Translations under genes and position numbers: made by a program
From: Enterococcus innesii
GTDB lineage: Bacteria > Bacillota > Bacilli > Lactobacillales > Enterococcaceae
NCBI GenBank assembly: GCA_018982785.1
Contig: JAHHEN010000002.1
Span: 67,001-131,000, forward strand
Direction of reading: 5' to 3'
Length of the DNA: 64,000 nucleotides
Shown: positions 27,859 to 40,134 of the stretch, piece after piece
How positions within the stretch are numbered: position 1 is the first letter of the stretch
How the letters are laid out: each line of letters opens with the position of its first letter
The notes under the pieces: model-generated
The model's database searches: none
Seen by the model: the letters and a program-made list of their open reading frames with translations, nothing else
What the model was told of the DNA's origin: nothing

Positions 27859-30123
27859 TTAGTTGATCGCTGTACTGATTTCGTCTTCTAAAACATAGTC
27901 TTTGCCATACACCTTGATTGGCAATGCCTCACCGCTAATTTTTTTCAAAGTCACCGTCGACTCATTGACGGAAACAAAGAGCAGACGTCCACGATAGTTG
28001 ATGTGGAAGGCATAGCGGCTCCACGTTTTAGGTAAGAATGGCGCAAACCCTAAGTGGTCGTGATCGGTTTTCATTTGAGCAAAGCCTTGAACGATCGCTA
28101 ACCAGCTGCCGGTCATAGAAGTGATGTGCAAGCCATCATCGGTATCATTGTTGTAATTGTCCAAATCAAGACGAGCAGTCCGTTCATACATTTCCAACGC
28201 TTTTTCTTCCATTCCTAATTCCGCTGCCAAAATCGCATGGATACTTGGGGAAAGGGAAGATTCATGCACCGTCATCGGCTCATAAAAATCAAAGTTTCGT
28301 TGTTTTTCTTCTTTGCTGAATTGATCGCCGAAGAAGTAGATCCCTTGCAAAACATCGGCTTGCTTGATAAAGCAAGAGCGCAAGATATGATCCCACGACC
28401 AATTTTGGTTTAACGGCAAGTGTTTTGGATCAAGATCGGAAACGGGCATCAAGTCTTTGTCTAAGAAGGTATCATGCTGGACGAACACACCAAGCTCTTG
28501 GTCTTCTGGGAAGTACATATTGTCGATGATGTCTTGCCATTTGGCTTGTTCTTCGTCTGAGATCGTGACAGTCGCTTCGTCTTTGAAGGCTTCATAGCTG
28601 GCTAAGGTATAAGCTAAGACCCAAGTAGCCATTTTATTGGTGTACCAGTTGTTATTGATATTGTTTTCGTATTCGTTTGGTCCTGTAACGCCATGGATCA
28701 TGTATTTTTGCTGGCGTTTTGAATAGTGGACACGATCTGCCCAGAAACGTGAGATCGCGCTTAACACTTCTAATCCTTCTTTTTTCAGGTAACTTGTATC
28801 GCCAGTATAATTCGTATAGTTGTAGATGGCATAAGCGATGGCACCATTTCGGTGGATTTCTTCGAAAGTGATCTCCCACTCATTGTGGCATTCGATCCCA
28901 GTGAAGGTCACCATTGGGTAAAGGGCACCTGCTAAGCCTTGTTTTTGCGCATTGATATGGGCTTGCGGCAATTGGTTGTGACGGTATTTCAACAAGTTGC
29001 GGGTCACTTCTGGTTTTGCTAATGCCAAATACAATGGGACTGCATAGGCTTCGGTATCCCAGTAAGTCGCACCGCCATATTTTTCACCAGTAAAGCCTTT
29101 CGGTCCAATGTTCAGACGCTCGTCTTCACCATAATAGGTTGAGAACAATTGGAACAGGTTGAAACGAATCCCTTGTTGCGCCGCAGCGTCGCCTTCAATG
29201 ATCACATCGGCTAAATCCCAGCGGGCTTTCCAAGCAGCGACTTGTTCTGCACGCAACGCATCATAATCTGCTTTGTATAAAGTGCCTAATTCGGTGACTT
29301 TTGCTGGATGATCATGAGCGGGAACATCACGACTCGTAACGATCAAGACTTCTTTGATCAATGAGAAGGTGTCACCGGCTGCCCCAGAAAAGGCAAAGGT
29401 ATCAGCGACGCAAAGTTCGCTTTTCACGGAATCAATCGGTGTTTGGCTATGACGCATAGCAGAAGTGACAGTGAAGCGTTCAATGTCAAAATTATTTTCT
29501 ACAGTCCGAGTGGTCAAGTAATGGAAGGTTTCGGTTTGGCCATGATCTAATTCTTCCCAGAAACGTTCGTCGTAGTTGCTGTCTTCGTTATGGACGTTGT
29601 TATCTAGTTTAGAAACGACTTTGATCTCAGCGTCGCCTTCAATGATCTCAGCATCCATCTTAATGAGGGCAAGTTCACGTTTTACGATGCTCAAGAAGCG
29701 TTCAAAAGAGAATTTAACCGTTGCACCTGCCAAAGACACAGTGTAGTTACGGCGCAAAATCCCAGTTTCCATGTCTAGTTCTAAATAGAAATCACTTGGG
29801 CTGATTTTTGCTAAGTCGACTAACTGGTCGTTGACAAATAGGTCCATCGCAATAAAGTTGACCGCGTTGATCACTTTGCCAAAATAATCAGGATAGCCGT
29901 TTTTCCACCAGCCAACACGGGTTTTGTCTGGGTACCAGACACCTGCGATATAAGTACCTAAGTGATGGTCGCCGCTATATTGTTCCTCAAAGTTGCCGCG
30001 CATTCCCATGTAGCCATTCCCGATGCTTGTTAGCGACTCTTGCAGTCGACGATTTTCTTTATCTAAGGTAGATGTCGCGATTTTCCATGGATCGATCTCG
30101 AACAATCGTTGGATTTTTTTCAT
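27859..30123 (-). CDS. malP: Maltose phosphorylase (GH65)
   Basis: A 754-residue glycoside hydrolase family 65 phosphorylase that splits maltose with phosphate into glucose and beta-glucose 1-phosphate. The general-acid Glu is in [20 protein letters not shown]. The phosphate-binding region and the (alpha/alpha)6 barrel segment [17 protein letters not shown] are as in MalP. The N-terminal beta-sandwich domain and C-terminal beta-sheet give the family's full length. Trehalose and kojibiose phosphorylases share the fold; the neighbouring malT, mapP and malR favour maltose. No beta-phosphoglucomutase gene, which handles the product, is found beside it. Confidence 0.9.
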   Translation of the reverse strand: MKKIQRLFEIDPWKIATSTLDKENRRLQESLTSIGNGYMGMRGNFEEQYSGDHHLGTYIAGVWYPDKTRVGWWKNGYPDYFGKVINAVNFIAMDLFVNDQLVDLAKISPSDFYLELDMETGILRRNYTVSLAGATVKFSFERFLSIVKRELALIKMDAEIIEGDAEIKVVSKLDNNVHNEDSNYDERFWEELDHGQTETFHYLTTRTVENNFDIERFTVTSAMRHSQTPIDSVKSELCVADTFAFSGAAGDTFSLIKEVLIVTSRDVPAHDHPAKVTELGTLYKADYDALRAEQVAAWKARWDLADVIIEGDAAAQQGIRFNLFQLFSTYYGEDERLNIGPKGFTGEKYGGATYWDTEAYAVPLYLALAKPEVTRNLLKYRHNQLPQAHINAQKQGLAGALYPMVTFTGIECHNEWEITFEEIHRNGAIAYAIYNYTNYTGDTSYLKKEGLEVLSAISRFWADRVHYSKRQQKYMIHGVTGPNEYENNINNNWYTNKMATWVLAYTLASYEAFKDEATVTISDEEQAKWQDIIDNMYFPEDQELGVFVQHDTFLDKDLMPVSDLDPKHLPLNQNWSWDHILRSCFIKQADVLQGIYFFGDQFSKEEKQRNFDFYEPMTVHESSLSPSIHAILAAELGMEEKALEMYERTARLDLDNYNNDTDDGLHITSMTGSWLAIVQGFAQMKTDHDHLGFAPFLPKTWSRYAFHINYRGRLLFVSVNESTVTLKKISGEALPIKVYGKDYVLEDEISTAIN

Positions 30124-30155
30124 GAAAGTCCCTCCAGAATCTTTTTGATATCTCT

Positions 30156-30184
30156 ATCATAAGCGCAAACGATTGCATCGTCAA
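30156..30184 (-). promoter_or_regulatory. malP promoter with an operator inside the spacer
   Basis: On the minus strand TTGACG, 17 bases, TATGAT. The spacer contains GCAATCGTTTGC (GCAAACGATTGC at 30165-30176 on the plus strand), a LacI-family palindrome of the MalR type. A repressor bound there would block RNA polymerase directly. Confidence 0.75.
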
Positions 30185-30292
30185 GTGAAAGTTGTTGCGT
30201 TTGTAGATTTTCCTGTTGGGAAACATAAAGAAGGAAAGATTCAGTTAGATAAAGGCGAAAAAGCGAATAGAATACCTTTTGATATTTCTGGG

Positions 30293-30321
30293 TTTACAAA
30301 ATCTTTTTTCTCCGTTAGAAT
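30293..30321 (+). promoter_or_regulatory. malT promoter
   Basis: TTTACA, 17 bases, TAGAAT. The sequence just downstream, AAACCGATTGCGT around 30335, carries a LacI-type half-site (CGATTGC) that could be a second MalR contact. Confidence 0.7.
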
Positions 30322-30374
30322 GAAATCATTAAGAAACCGATTGCGTAAATCGATTCAGGGAAGGAAGAAGGAAG

Positions 30375-32549
30375 ATGAAAAAATTATTGAGCTTCGAATT
30401 TTGGCAAAAATTCGGAAAAGCGCTAATGGTGGTTGTCGCTGTTATGCCAGCCGCTGGTTTGATGATCAGTATTGGGAAAACGATCCCAATGATCAATGCC
30501 GACTGGGCATTTTTGATCACTACAGGAGGCGTCATTGAAAACATTGGTTGGGCAATTATTGGTAACCTGCACTTATTATTTGCATTAGCTATTGGTGGTA
30601 GTTGGGCAAAAGAGCGAGCTGGTGGGGCATTTGCTGCTGGGATCGCCTTTATTTTGATCAACCGGATCACTGGTTCGATCTTTGGCGTGACAAGCGCGAT
30701 GTTAACCGAAGAAGGCGCCTTCACCCATACGTTGTTTGGGACAAAGATCATGATCGACGGCTTCTTTACTAGTGTACTAGAAGCACCGGCTTTGAACATG
30801 GGCGTCTTTGTCGGGATCATCGCCGGTTTTGTGGGGGCAACAGCCTATAACAAATACTATAATTTCCGCAAATTACCGGATGCGCTTTCCTTCTTTAACG
30901 GCAAACGCTTCGTCCCTTTCGTGGTGATTGCCCGTTCAGTGGTCGTCGCATTAGTATTATCGATCGTTTGGCCTTACATTCAAGCCGGTATCAATAATTT
31001 CGGTTTATGGATCGCGCAATCACAAGAAAGTGCGCCCGTTTTAGCACCGTTCTTGTTTGGAACCTTGGAGCGGCTGCTCTTACCATTCGGGCTGCATCAC
31101 ATGCTGACGATCCCGATCAATTACACCGAATTAGGTGGAACCTACACGATTCTTTCTGGGGCACAAGCCGGCACACAAGTCTTTGGACAAGACCCCTTAT
31201 GGCTTGCTTGGGCAACGGATCTAGTGAACATGCGCAATGCTGGCGATACGTCACAATACCAATTTTTATTGGAAAACTTTGTTCCTGCCCGCTTTAAAGT
31301 TGGACAAATGATTGGTTCCTCTGGGATCTTGATGGGCTTGTCTTATGCCATGTATCGCAATGTCGATGCGGACAAACGGCACAAATATACCTCTATGTAT
31401 TTATCAGCTGCCATCGCTGTCTTCTTGACAGGGGTAACGGAACCGTTGGAGTTCATGTTTATGTTTGCTGCCGTACCGCTTTACATCGTTTATGCAGTCG
31501 TACAAGGGGCGGCGTTTGCGATGGCGGATATCGTCAACTTACGGGTCCATTCTTTTGGGAATATAGAGTTGTTGACCCGTACCCCAATGGCGATCAATGC
31601 CGGTTTAGGACAAGATTTGATCAACTTTGTGTTAGTGACCATCGTCTTTGGTGTCGGCATGTATTTCTTGGCAAACTTCTTGATCAAAAAATTCAACTTT
31701 GCAACACCAGGTAGAAACGGCAACTATGAAACAGAAGGGGCCAGCGATGCGCCAGCAACTGCTTCGGCGGATGGCCATTTGAACCCAGATTCGCAAGTCG
31801 TGAAAATCATTCATTTATTAGGTGGACGTGAAAATATCGCCGACGTTGATGCATGTATGACTCGTTTACGGGTCTCTGTGAAAAATCGAGAAGCGGTCGG
31901 CGATGAAAAAGCGTGGAAAGCCGCAGGGGCGTTAGGCTTGATCGTAAAAGACAATGGCGTGCAAGCAGTCTATGGACCGAAAGCAGATGTCTTAAAATCA
32001 GACATTCAAGATATCTTAGATTCTGGTGTCACGATTCCCGAACCGACTGCTAGTCAAGCACCAGTAGAAACGACTACCCATCAAAGCCAAGGCGTGACCG
32101 CTGAACTAGCTGCTGTTGCCACTGGAGAAGTGATGCCGATCACCTCTGTCAAAGACCAAGTGTTTGCGGAAAAAATGATGGGTGACGGTTATGGTATACG
32201 TCCAGAGCAGACGACAGTTGTCGCACCAATCAGCGGGAAAGTCACCAACATCTTCCCTACGAAACATGCGATCGGCTTGCTTTCTGATGAAGGCATCGAA
32301 GTATTGGTTCACATGGGATTAGATACCGTTGACTTAAACGGTGCACCCTTTACGGTAGCTGTCACTGAAGGACAACAAGTGGCGGTGGGTGACAAGTTAG
32401 CGGAGATGGATCTCGCTGCAGTAAGTGCTGCTGGCAAAGATACCACCATCGTTGTAGTGTTGACCAACAGCGATCAAATCGATTCCTTTGAATTGACCCA
32501 AATCGGCAAGCAACAAGCAGCCGCAGTTGTTGGAATCGTAAAACTATAA
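30375..32549 (+). CDS. malT: Maltose-specific PTS permease EIICBA
   Basis: A 724-residue three-domain PTS protein that imports maltose and delivers it as maltose 6'-phosphate. EIIC is about 1-445, with ten or so membrane segments including GVTEPLEFMFMF and LLPFGLHHMLTIP. EIIB carries its phosphocysteine at Cys494 (DACMTRLRVSV). EIIA of the glucose type has active His646 (VLVHMGLDTV). It is transcribed away from malP with its own promoter and is followed by mapP. The EIIA domain could also phosphorylate the EIICB encoded at 36143-37735. Confidence 0.92.
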   Translation: MKKLLSFEFWQKFGKALMVVVAVMPAAGLMISIGKTIPMINADWAFLITTGGVIENIGWAIIGNLHLLFALAIGGSWAKERAGGAFAAGIAFILINRITGSIFGVTSAMLTEEGAFTHTLFGTKIMIDGFFTSVLEAPALNMGVFVGIIAGFVGATAYNKYYNFRKLPDALSFFNGKRFVPFVVIARSVVVALVLSIVWPYIQAGINNFGLWIAQSQESAPVLAPFLFGTLERLLLPFGLHHMLTIPINYTELGGTYTILSGAQAGTQVFGQDPLWLAWATDLVNMRNAGDTSQYQFLLENFVPARFKVGQMIGSSGILMGLSYAMYRNVDADKRHKYTSMYLSAAIAVFLTGVTEPLEFMFMFAAVPLYIVYAVVQGAAFAMADIVNLRVHSFGNIELLTRTPMAINAGLGQDLINFVLVTIVFGVGMYFLANFLIKKFNFATPGRNGNYETEGASDAPATASADGHLNPDSQVVKIIHLLGGRENIADVDACMTRLRVSVKNREAVGDEKAWKAAGALGLIVKDNGVQAVYGPKADVLKSDIQDILDSGVTIPEPTASQAPVETTTHQSQGVTAELAAVATGEVMPITSVKDQVFAEKMMGDGYGIRPEQTTVVAPISGKVTNIFPTKHAIGLLSDEGIEVLVHMGLDTVDLNGAPFTVAVTEGQQVAVGDKLAEMDLAAVSAAGKDTTIVVVLTNSDQIDSFELTQIGKQQAAAVVGIVKL

Positions 32550-32559
32550 TAAAATGACA

Positions 32560-32592
32560 AGCGGGTCGACTCTTTTGTTGACCCGCTCTCTT
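32560..32592 (+). terminator. Hairpin between malT and mapP
   Basis: AGCGGGTC-GAC/GTT-GACCCGCT with a T-rich tail (CTCTTTTATTTTC). Probably a leaky terminator. Confidence 0.65.
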
Positions 32593-32642
32593 TTATTTTC
32601 AAATGGAATCGTACAAGCAAACCGAGAGAAGGAGCCTTATTC

Positions 32643-33473
32643 ATGAAGGTATTAACATTGAACACCCATAGCTGGTTAGAAGAAAATCAGCTAGAAAAAT
32701 GCAAAATGATCGCACAAGAGATTGCAACAGGCGACTATGACATCATCGCCTTGCAAGAAGTCAACCAAACGATCGCTGCTCAAGCCATCGTTCCTGATGG
32801 GCTTTATTGCCCAACAGATACGCTGGTGGAAATCAAGGAGGACAATTTTGCTTTACGCCTAGTGGAAGAACTGCAACTGTTAGACTGTGATTACTATTGG
32901 TCATGGACTTACAGTCATGTAGGCTATGACATTTACCACGAAGGCAATGCCTTATTGTCCAAACAGCCCATCATTGCCAAAGAATACCTTGCTTCACAAG
33001 CCACGGATGTCTGGGATCATACCACACGCAAAAACCTGAGCGGCGTGACTGAAGCCGATGGACAGATCGTACAAGTCATTAGCTGTCATTTTTCTTGGTG
33101 GCAAGACGGTAAATTTGCCTACGAATGGCAACAGACAGAAGCATTTTTAGCAGAACGGGCTGATACCTTATTGATCCTAGGTGATTTCAACAACGATGCC
33201 GCCAGTTCTGGGCATCAACTGGTCCTTGACAGCTCCTTACAGCTGCAAGACAGCTTTTTAACGGCTGCTGAAACGATCGGGGAAGCCTCTGTCGTTAAAG
33301 CCATTGATGGTTGGCAAGACAATCGAGAAGCGTTGCGAATCGATTATGTTTTTGCTTCAAATGACCTGCAAGCAACGGAATATGAAGTCGTTTTTGACGG
33401 AACGCGTACTCCGATCGTCAGCGATCACTTTGGAATCAAAGTGGTTTTTGCTTCAAAAACAGAGCCAAACTAG
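32643..33473 (+). CDS. mapP: Maltose 6'-phosphate phosphatase (endonuclease/exonuclease/phosphatase fold)
   Basis: A 276-residue member of the endonuclease/exonuclease/phosphatase family. Its metal and catalytic motifs are LTLNTHSW, IIALQEVNQ, ISCHFSWW, ILGDFNNDAAS and VSDHFGIKVVF. The gene directly downstream of malT in E. faecalis encodes MapP, which dephosphorylates maltose 6'-phosphate so that MalP can use the maltose; this gene has the same place and fold. The assignment is therefore strong by synteny, while the sequence alone shows only the fold. Confidence 0.82.
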   Translation: MKVLTLNTHSWLEENQLEKCKMIAQEIATGDYDIIALQEVNQTIAAQAIVPDGLYCPTDTLVEIKEDNFALRLVEELQLLDCDYYWSWTYSHVGYDIYHEGNALLSKQPIIAKEYLASQATDVWDHTTRKNLSGVTEADGQIVQVISCHFSWWQDGKFAYEWQQTEAFLAERADTLLILGDFNNDAASSGHQLVLDSSLQLQDSFLTAAETIGEASVVKAIDGWQDNREALRIDYVFASNDLQATEYEVVFDGTRTPIVSDHFGIKVVFASKTEPN

Positions 33474-33487
33474 CAGAAACGACAGCA

Positions 33488-33515
33488 AAAAGCAGTGCCA
33501 ACCGGCACTGCTTTT
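33488..33515. terminator. Bidirectional terminator after mapP
   Basis: AAAAGCAGTGCC/GGCACTGCTTTT, 12-bp stem with a 4-base loop, between convergent genes. Confidence 0.92.
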
Positions 33516-33527
33516 CTTTTGGGGAAG

Positions 33528-33968
33528 TTAAATCGCTGATCGAACAAGGAGGAAAAATAATAAACTCAATAAAAGAATGAATGCTAATGCCCCATAGGTA
33601 AAACTCTTTTCGCCCCAAGTTGCGTTTTCCTCCTGACTCGAAAGACTTCTTCTTGTAAAAAAGACGAGTCCTGCGCCGATGACATTCGCTGTCAGTAACT
33701 GCTGGAAGAAGATCAGGAATAAATACTGTCCCAAAAGGCCTTTTTTACTCATGGAAAACCGTTGAATAAAGTACAGGCAAGCCCCTTGCAGCAAAAGGAG
33801 ACTACTTAACAAGACCCCTAAAGCGGCTAACGGTTGCGAGTTGAGGTACTGGGCAAAGGTCATCCCATGGTTGAAGGCAGTCAAGGAAAGATAAAGATAG
33901 TAAGCACCGGCGATCAAAAGCCAATAACTCAGTAAAATCAATGGAAACGCCCATTTTCGTTTAGTCAT
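33528..33968 (-). CDS. Uncharacterised four-helix membrane protein
   Basis: A 146-residue hydrophobic protein with four predicted membrane helices (starting near residues 9, 46, 82 and 121) and a short basic N-terminus. No family recognised. It overlaps the end of the RpiR-type regulator gene by 8 bases and has GGAGGG before its ATG, so it is the last gene of the GH4/EIICB operon. A link to sugar uptake is positional only. Confidence 0.65.
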   Translation of the reverse strand: MTKRKWAFPLILLSYWLLIAGAYYLYLSLTAFNHGMTFAQYLNSQPLAALGVLLSSLLLLQGACLYFIQRFSMSKKGLLGQYLFLIFFQQLLTANVIGAGLVFFTRRSLSSQEENATWGEKSFTYGALAFILLLSLLFFLLVRSAI

Positions 33969-34734
33969 AGTTGCCCTCCTGTAAAGTGAATAGTCCGTAG
34001 GAACGGATTAAATAATCAATCAAGCAGCTCAGTCCGATCAAAGACTGACTAGGGATTTTCTTGCGGCCGATTTGAAAAAAATCGCAATAATAGGTCAGAT
34101 GGAACGTTGAATGGCGAGCAAAATAATTATCTCCTGGCGCACTCAATGTCAAAACGGGAATCTGACGAATCGCAAAAGTCGTCAGATTCTCTTTGACGTT
34201 TTCTGTTTCGCCGCTGAGTGAGGCGATGATCACACAATCTTCGGCAGTGATCATCGGCATGACCATATCAAATTCCGTTTTGTTCGGCAATACGATCACT
34301 CGTTTTTCCATAGAAAGCATCATTTTGGAAAACTCCTCCAGTGCTTTCTTTTGGGAAAACCCAGTTGGGTAGCAGTAGATGGTTTTGCTGCGGTCAAACA
34401 AGCGGTTGAGGGCAGCTAAGTCTACCGTTTTTAAATAGTTGAGGGTGGCGAAAATATCCTCTTGTTGTTTTTCAAAAATCGTTTTTTGCTGCGAAATCGT
34501 TGTTATCTGTTCTTGCTGATGCCGTAAAAAATATTTGAACTCGGAATAGCCAGAAAAACCAAGTTTTTTCGTCAACCGTAAAATAGATGACTTTGAGACG
34601 TGAACCTGCTCGGATAGCTCGACGATCCCCATAGATAAAACGGTATCGCCGTTGGAAAGAATATAGTTCAGAATGCCACGATCAAGTTCACTTAACTCCG
34701 ATTGGTGCTGTTGAATCAAATACTGTAATTTCAC
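33961..34734 (-). CDS. MurR/RpiR-family transcriptional regulator
   Basis: A 257-residue regulator. The N-terminal helix-turn-helix (LSEQVHVSKSSILRLTKKLGFSGYSEFKYFLR) is of the RpiR type. The C-terminal SIS sugar-phosphate-binding domain includes IYCYPTGFSQKKALEEFSKMM and CVIIASLSGETENV. It starts at GTG 34734, eight bases behind AGGAGGGG. Position in the operon with GH4 and EIICB suggests it senses a phosphorylated alpha-glucoside and controls those genes. Confidence 0.88.
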   Translation of the reverse strand: MKLQYLIQQHQSELSELDRGILNYILSNGDTVLSMGIVELSEQVHVSKSSILRLTKKLGFSGYSEFKYFLRHQQEQITTISQQKTIFEKQQEDIFATLNYLKTVDLAALNRLFDRSKTIYCYPTGFSQKKALEEFSKMMLSMEKRVIVLPNKTEFDMVMPMITAEDCVIIASLSGETENVKENLTTFAIRQIPVLTLSAPGDNYFARHSTFHLTYYCDFFQIGRKKIPSQSLIGLSCLIDYLIRSYGLFTLQEGNYD

Positions 34735-34797
34735 AAAAACCCCTCCTTATGGATTAAGTATAGCTGAAAAGCCAGGAGGGGAGGCGAAGAACGCTGG

Positions 34798-37735
<2,938 letters not shown>

Positions 37736-37774
37736 AATTTCTTAACATCTCCTTTCAATTTTTACTACAACCTC

Positions 37775-37803
37775 AGTATAGAAAAGAAAGATAGCGGTTA
37801 CAA
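37775..37803 (-). promoter_or_regulatory. Promoter of the EIICB/GH4 operon
   Basis: On the minus strand TTGTAA, 17 bases, TATACT, about 40 bases before the EIICB start. Confidence 0.65.
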
Positions 37804-37878
37804 TAAAACGAGGCAGCATAGGAACGTAGAAGCAAATAAAGAGAAAAGGTGGCAACTGTGGGGAAATTTCCCATAAAA

Positions 37879-37907
37879 AAACAAACCTGCGAAACACAGG
37901 TTTGTTT
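37879..37907 (-). terminator. Terminator of murT-gatD
   Basis: AAACAAACCTG/CAGGTTTGTTT, 11-bp stem, 7-base loop, followed on the minus strand by a T run. Confidence 0.88.
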
Positions 37908-37922
37908 GCTAAGTACGTGTAT

Positions 37923-38594
37923 TTAAATTTCGACGTTGCCATAACGATTGGCAAGGGCGGTGCGGATCAAGCGCTCTGCCAAATGCTCATTTCTTGCGAG
38001 AAGCGGTCCGTGGAAGTAAGAGCCGAACACATTGCGGTAAACCACGCCTTCGGTTTGGTCTTCGCCATTGTTTCCTTGTCCTTGGATGACTTTCCCCAAT
38101 GGTTTTTCCCCTTTACCTAAGAAAGTACGGCCATTATGGTTTTCAAAGCCATAATAGGTCTCATCGAATTCTTCATTGTGGATCACGATGTCACCGATGA
38201 ACCGGTTGTTTTCTTGGCTCAAGGTGTAATGATCCAAGGCGCCGATCCCCTTGATTTTCTCGCCGTTGGCACCGATGTAGTAATGACCTAGCAATTGATA
38301 GCCGCCGCAGATCGCCAGCATGACGCCATCATTTTCGATATAGCTGGTCAAGGCTTCTTTTTTTGATTGGATATCTTGTGAAACAATCACTTGTTCAAAA
38401 TCTTGTCCCCCACCGAAAAAGACGAGATCATATCTTTCAGGATCGAAGGGCTCGTGAATGCTGACGACCTCTGCGTTGAAGGTCACGCCTAGTTTTTCGG
38501 CCACGTAGCGCAGCATCAAGAGATTGCCGTTGTCGCCATAAGTATTCAAAAGATTTCCATACAAGTGGGCAACATTCAGTTGATACTTAGTCAC
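37923..38594 (-). CDS. gatD: Lipid II amidotransferase glutaminase subunit GatD
   Basis: A 223-residue class I-type glutaminase of the CobB/CobQ-like group. The nucleophilic Cys is in [12 protein letters not shown], and the acceptor-side His is in [10 protein letters not shown]. GatD supplies ammonia to MurT, which amidates D-Glu of lipid II to D-isoglutamine, a step needed for cross-linking in Gram-positive walls. It starts at GTG 38594, nine bases behind GGAGG, and overlaps murT by 8 bases. Confidence 0.95.
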   Translation of the reverse strand: MTKYQLNVAHLYGNLLNTYGDNGNLLMLRYVAEKLGVTFNAEVVSIHEPFDPERYDLVFFGGGQDFEQVIVSQDIQSKKEALTSYIENDGVMLAICGGYQLLGHYYIGANGEKIKGIGALDHYTLSQENNRFIGDIVIHNEEFDETYYGFENHNGRTFLGKGEKPLGKVIQGQGNNGEDQTEGVVYRNVFGSYFHGPLLARNEHLAERLIRTALANRYGNVEI

Positions 38595-39936
38595 GACTCA
38601 TTCCTCCTTTGATATAGCCTTTTTCCGCAAGCTTTTTGCGTAGCTGCAAGACTGCAGTGTAAGTCGCTAAAATATAGACTTTTTCTGTAGGTAAGTCTGC
38701 GATTTGCTTGATGACGTCATCAAGTTCAGGGGTTTCAATGATTTTCTCTTCAGGGATCCCCGCAACTTTTAGCCGCAACGCCATATCTTTGTGACGATCA
38801 CCACCAGCGATCACTTGAGGAATCCCCATATCGGCAAACGCTTCATGGTCGCCATCCCAAATCCAGCTGACGTCGATCCCATCTGCGTAGTTGGCATTCA
38901 ACAAGCTGACTAGCGAGAAAGGATAGGGTGACAGGCCGATCATATCAATGACTTGGTTCAAACCAACAGGGTTTTTAACTAAGACTAACGTACATTCTTT
39001 GTCCCCAATGCGGATCACTTCTTGGCGACCAAAGACTTTTTCGTCATAGGCCAAACCAGCTTTGATTTTTGCAGGTGCTACGCCATAATATTCCGCAACC
39101 GCAGTTGCCGCCAGCGCATTGTAGACATTGTACATCCCACCGACTTCGATGCGATAGTCATTGCCATCGATCACAAAATCAGCAGAGGTGTTGTCCATTG
39201 CGGTCATTTCCGTCAGTTTATAATCCAATTCTGGTCGATGGAAGCCGCAATTTGGGCAGTAGTATTTTCCAAGATTGGCATAGGTGATCATTTTATAATG
39301 CAAAATGTGATGACACTCAGGACACAACACGCCATCCGTATTGTAATGGGCCATCTGCTCTTCATCTGGCAAATGATCAAATCCATAGTATTTTCGCGGA
39401 TTGACAGTTGCCACCGAATTGAACAGTGGCGAATCCCCATTGCAGAGGATCGTTGCTTCCGGTGAGTTTGCGGCACCTTCAACGATCATTTTATAGGTCG
39501 TATAAATCTCGCCATAACGGTCCATTTGATCACGGAAAATATTGGTGAAAACGAACAATTCCGGTTTGATGTACTTCGTTACTTTGCTGAGACTGGCTTC
39601 ATCAATTTCTAAAACCGCAAATTTTTTGCCTTTTTTAGGGCGTGCCGATAGAAAGGTTGAAACGATCCCTTGGACCATATTGGCGCCGGTGGGGTTCGTC
39701 AATACTTCATCAAATTCTTGGCGCAAAATATTGACAGTCAAGGCAGTTGTCAATGTTTTGCCGTTGGTGCCTGTGATCACGACGACTTGGTAATCTTTCG
39801 CCAAATGATCTAATATATGTGGATCAACTTTTAATGCTAATTTACCAGGCAGGCTTGAGCCGCCTTTGAAAAAGTTCTTTAATACCCATTGAGAGGTCTT
39901 ACCGACTGAAACAGCCAGATGACTTCGTATTCCCAT
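38587..39936 (-). CDS. murT: Lipid II isoglutaminyl synthase subunit MurT
   Basis: A 449-residue Mur ligase-like protein. The P-loop is [14 protein letters not shown]. An inserted zinc ribbon with four Cys (CPEC...CPNC) is the MurT hallmark, and the C-terminal domain is DUF1727-like. It activates the gamma-carboxylate of lipid II D-glutamate for GatD-delivered ammonia. ATG 39936 follows GGAGGG at 7 bases; the upstream ATG lies within that ribosome site. Transcribed with gatD from its own promoter. Confidence 0.95.
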   Translation of the reverse strand: MGIRSHLAVSVGKTSQWVLKNFFKGGSSLPGKLALKVDPHILDHLAKDYQVVVITGTNGKTLTTALTVNILRQEFDEVLTNPTGANMVQGIVSTFLSARPKKGKKFAVLEIDEASLSKVTKYIKPELFVFTNIFRDQMDRYGEIYTTYKMIVEGAANSPEATILCNGDSPLFNSVATVNPRKYYGFDHLPDEEQMAHYNTDGVLCPECHHILHYKMITYANLGKYYCPNCGFHRPELDYKLTEMTAMDNTSADFVIDGNDYRIEVGGMYNVYNALAATAVAEYYGVAPAKIKAGLAYDEKVFGRQEVIRIGDKECTLVLVKNPVGLNQVIDMIGLSPYPFSLVSLLNANYADGIDVSWIWDGDHEAFADMGIPQVIAGGDRHKDMALRLKVAGIPEEKIIETPELDDVIKQIADLPTEKVYILATYTAVLQLRKKLAEKGYIKGGMSRD

Positions 39937-39985
39937 AATGTAACCCTCCATTAGAGCGAATGCTTTCATTGTGCAAATTCAATTT

Positions 39986-40014
39986 ATCATACCATATACC
40001 AAGAAAAAGGTTAA
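39986..40014 (-). promoter_or_regulatory. Promoter of murT-gatD
   Basis: On the minus strand TTAACC, 17 bases, TATGAT with an upstream TG (extended -10). Confidence 0.6.
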
Positions 40015-40103
40015 ATTGCTTTTGCGATTCTTTAAATTTCTGCAAAGACCATTCTGATAAATGGCTCTTTTACTTGCGCTGATCAAAGGCTTGAAAAGCA
40101 AAA

Positions 40104-40129
40104 CAGCAAACCTTCTGTCAGGTTTGCTG
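40104..40129 (-). terminator. Terminator of ktrB
   Basis: CAGCAAACCT/AGGTTTGCTG hairpin just after the ktrB stop, followed on the minus strand by TTTTGCTTTT. Confidence 0.7.
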
Positions 40130-40134
40130 CTGCT

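Noticed and set aside
30173-30538. 121-codon plus-strand frame between malP and malT
   Set aside because: It covers two divergent promoters and the start of malT in another frame; no ribosome site and unlikely composition.
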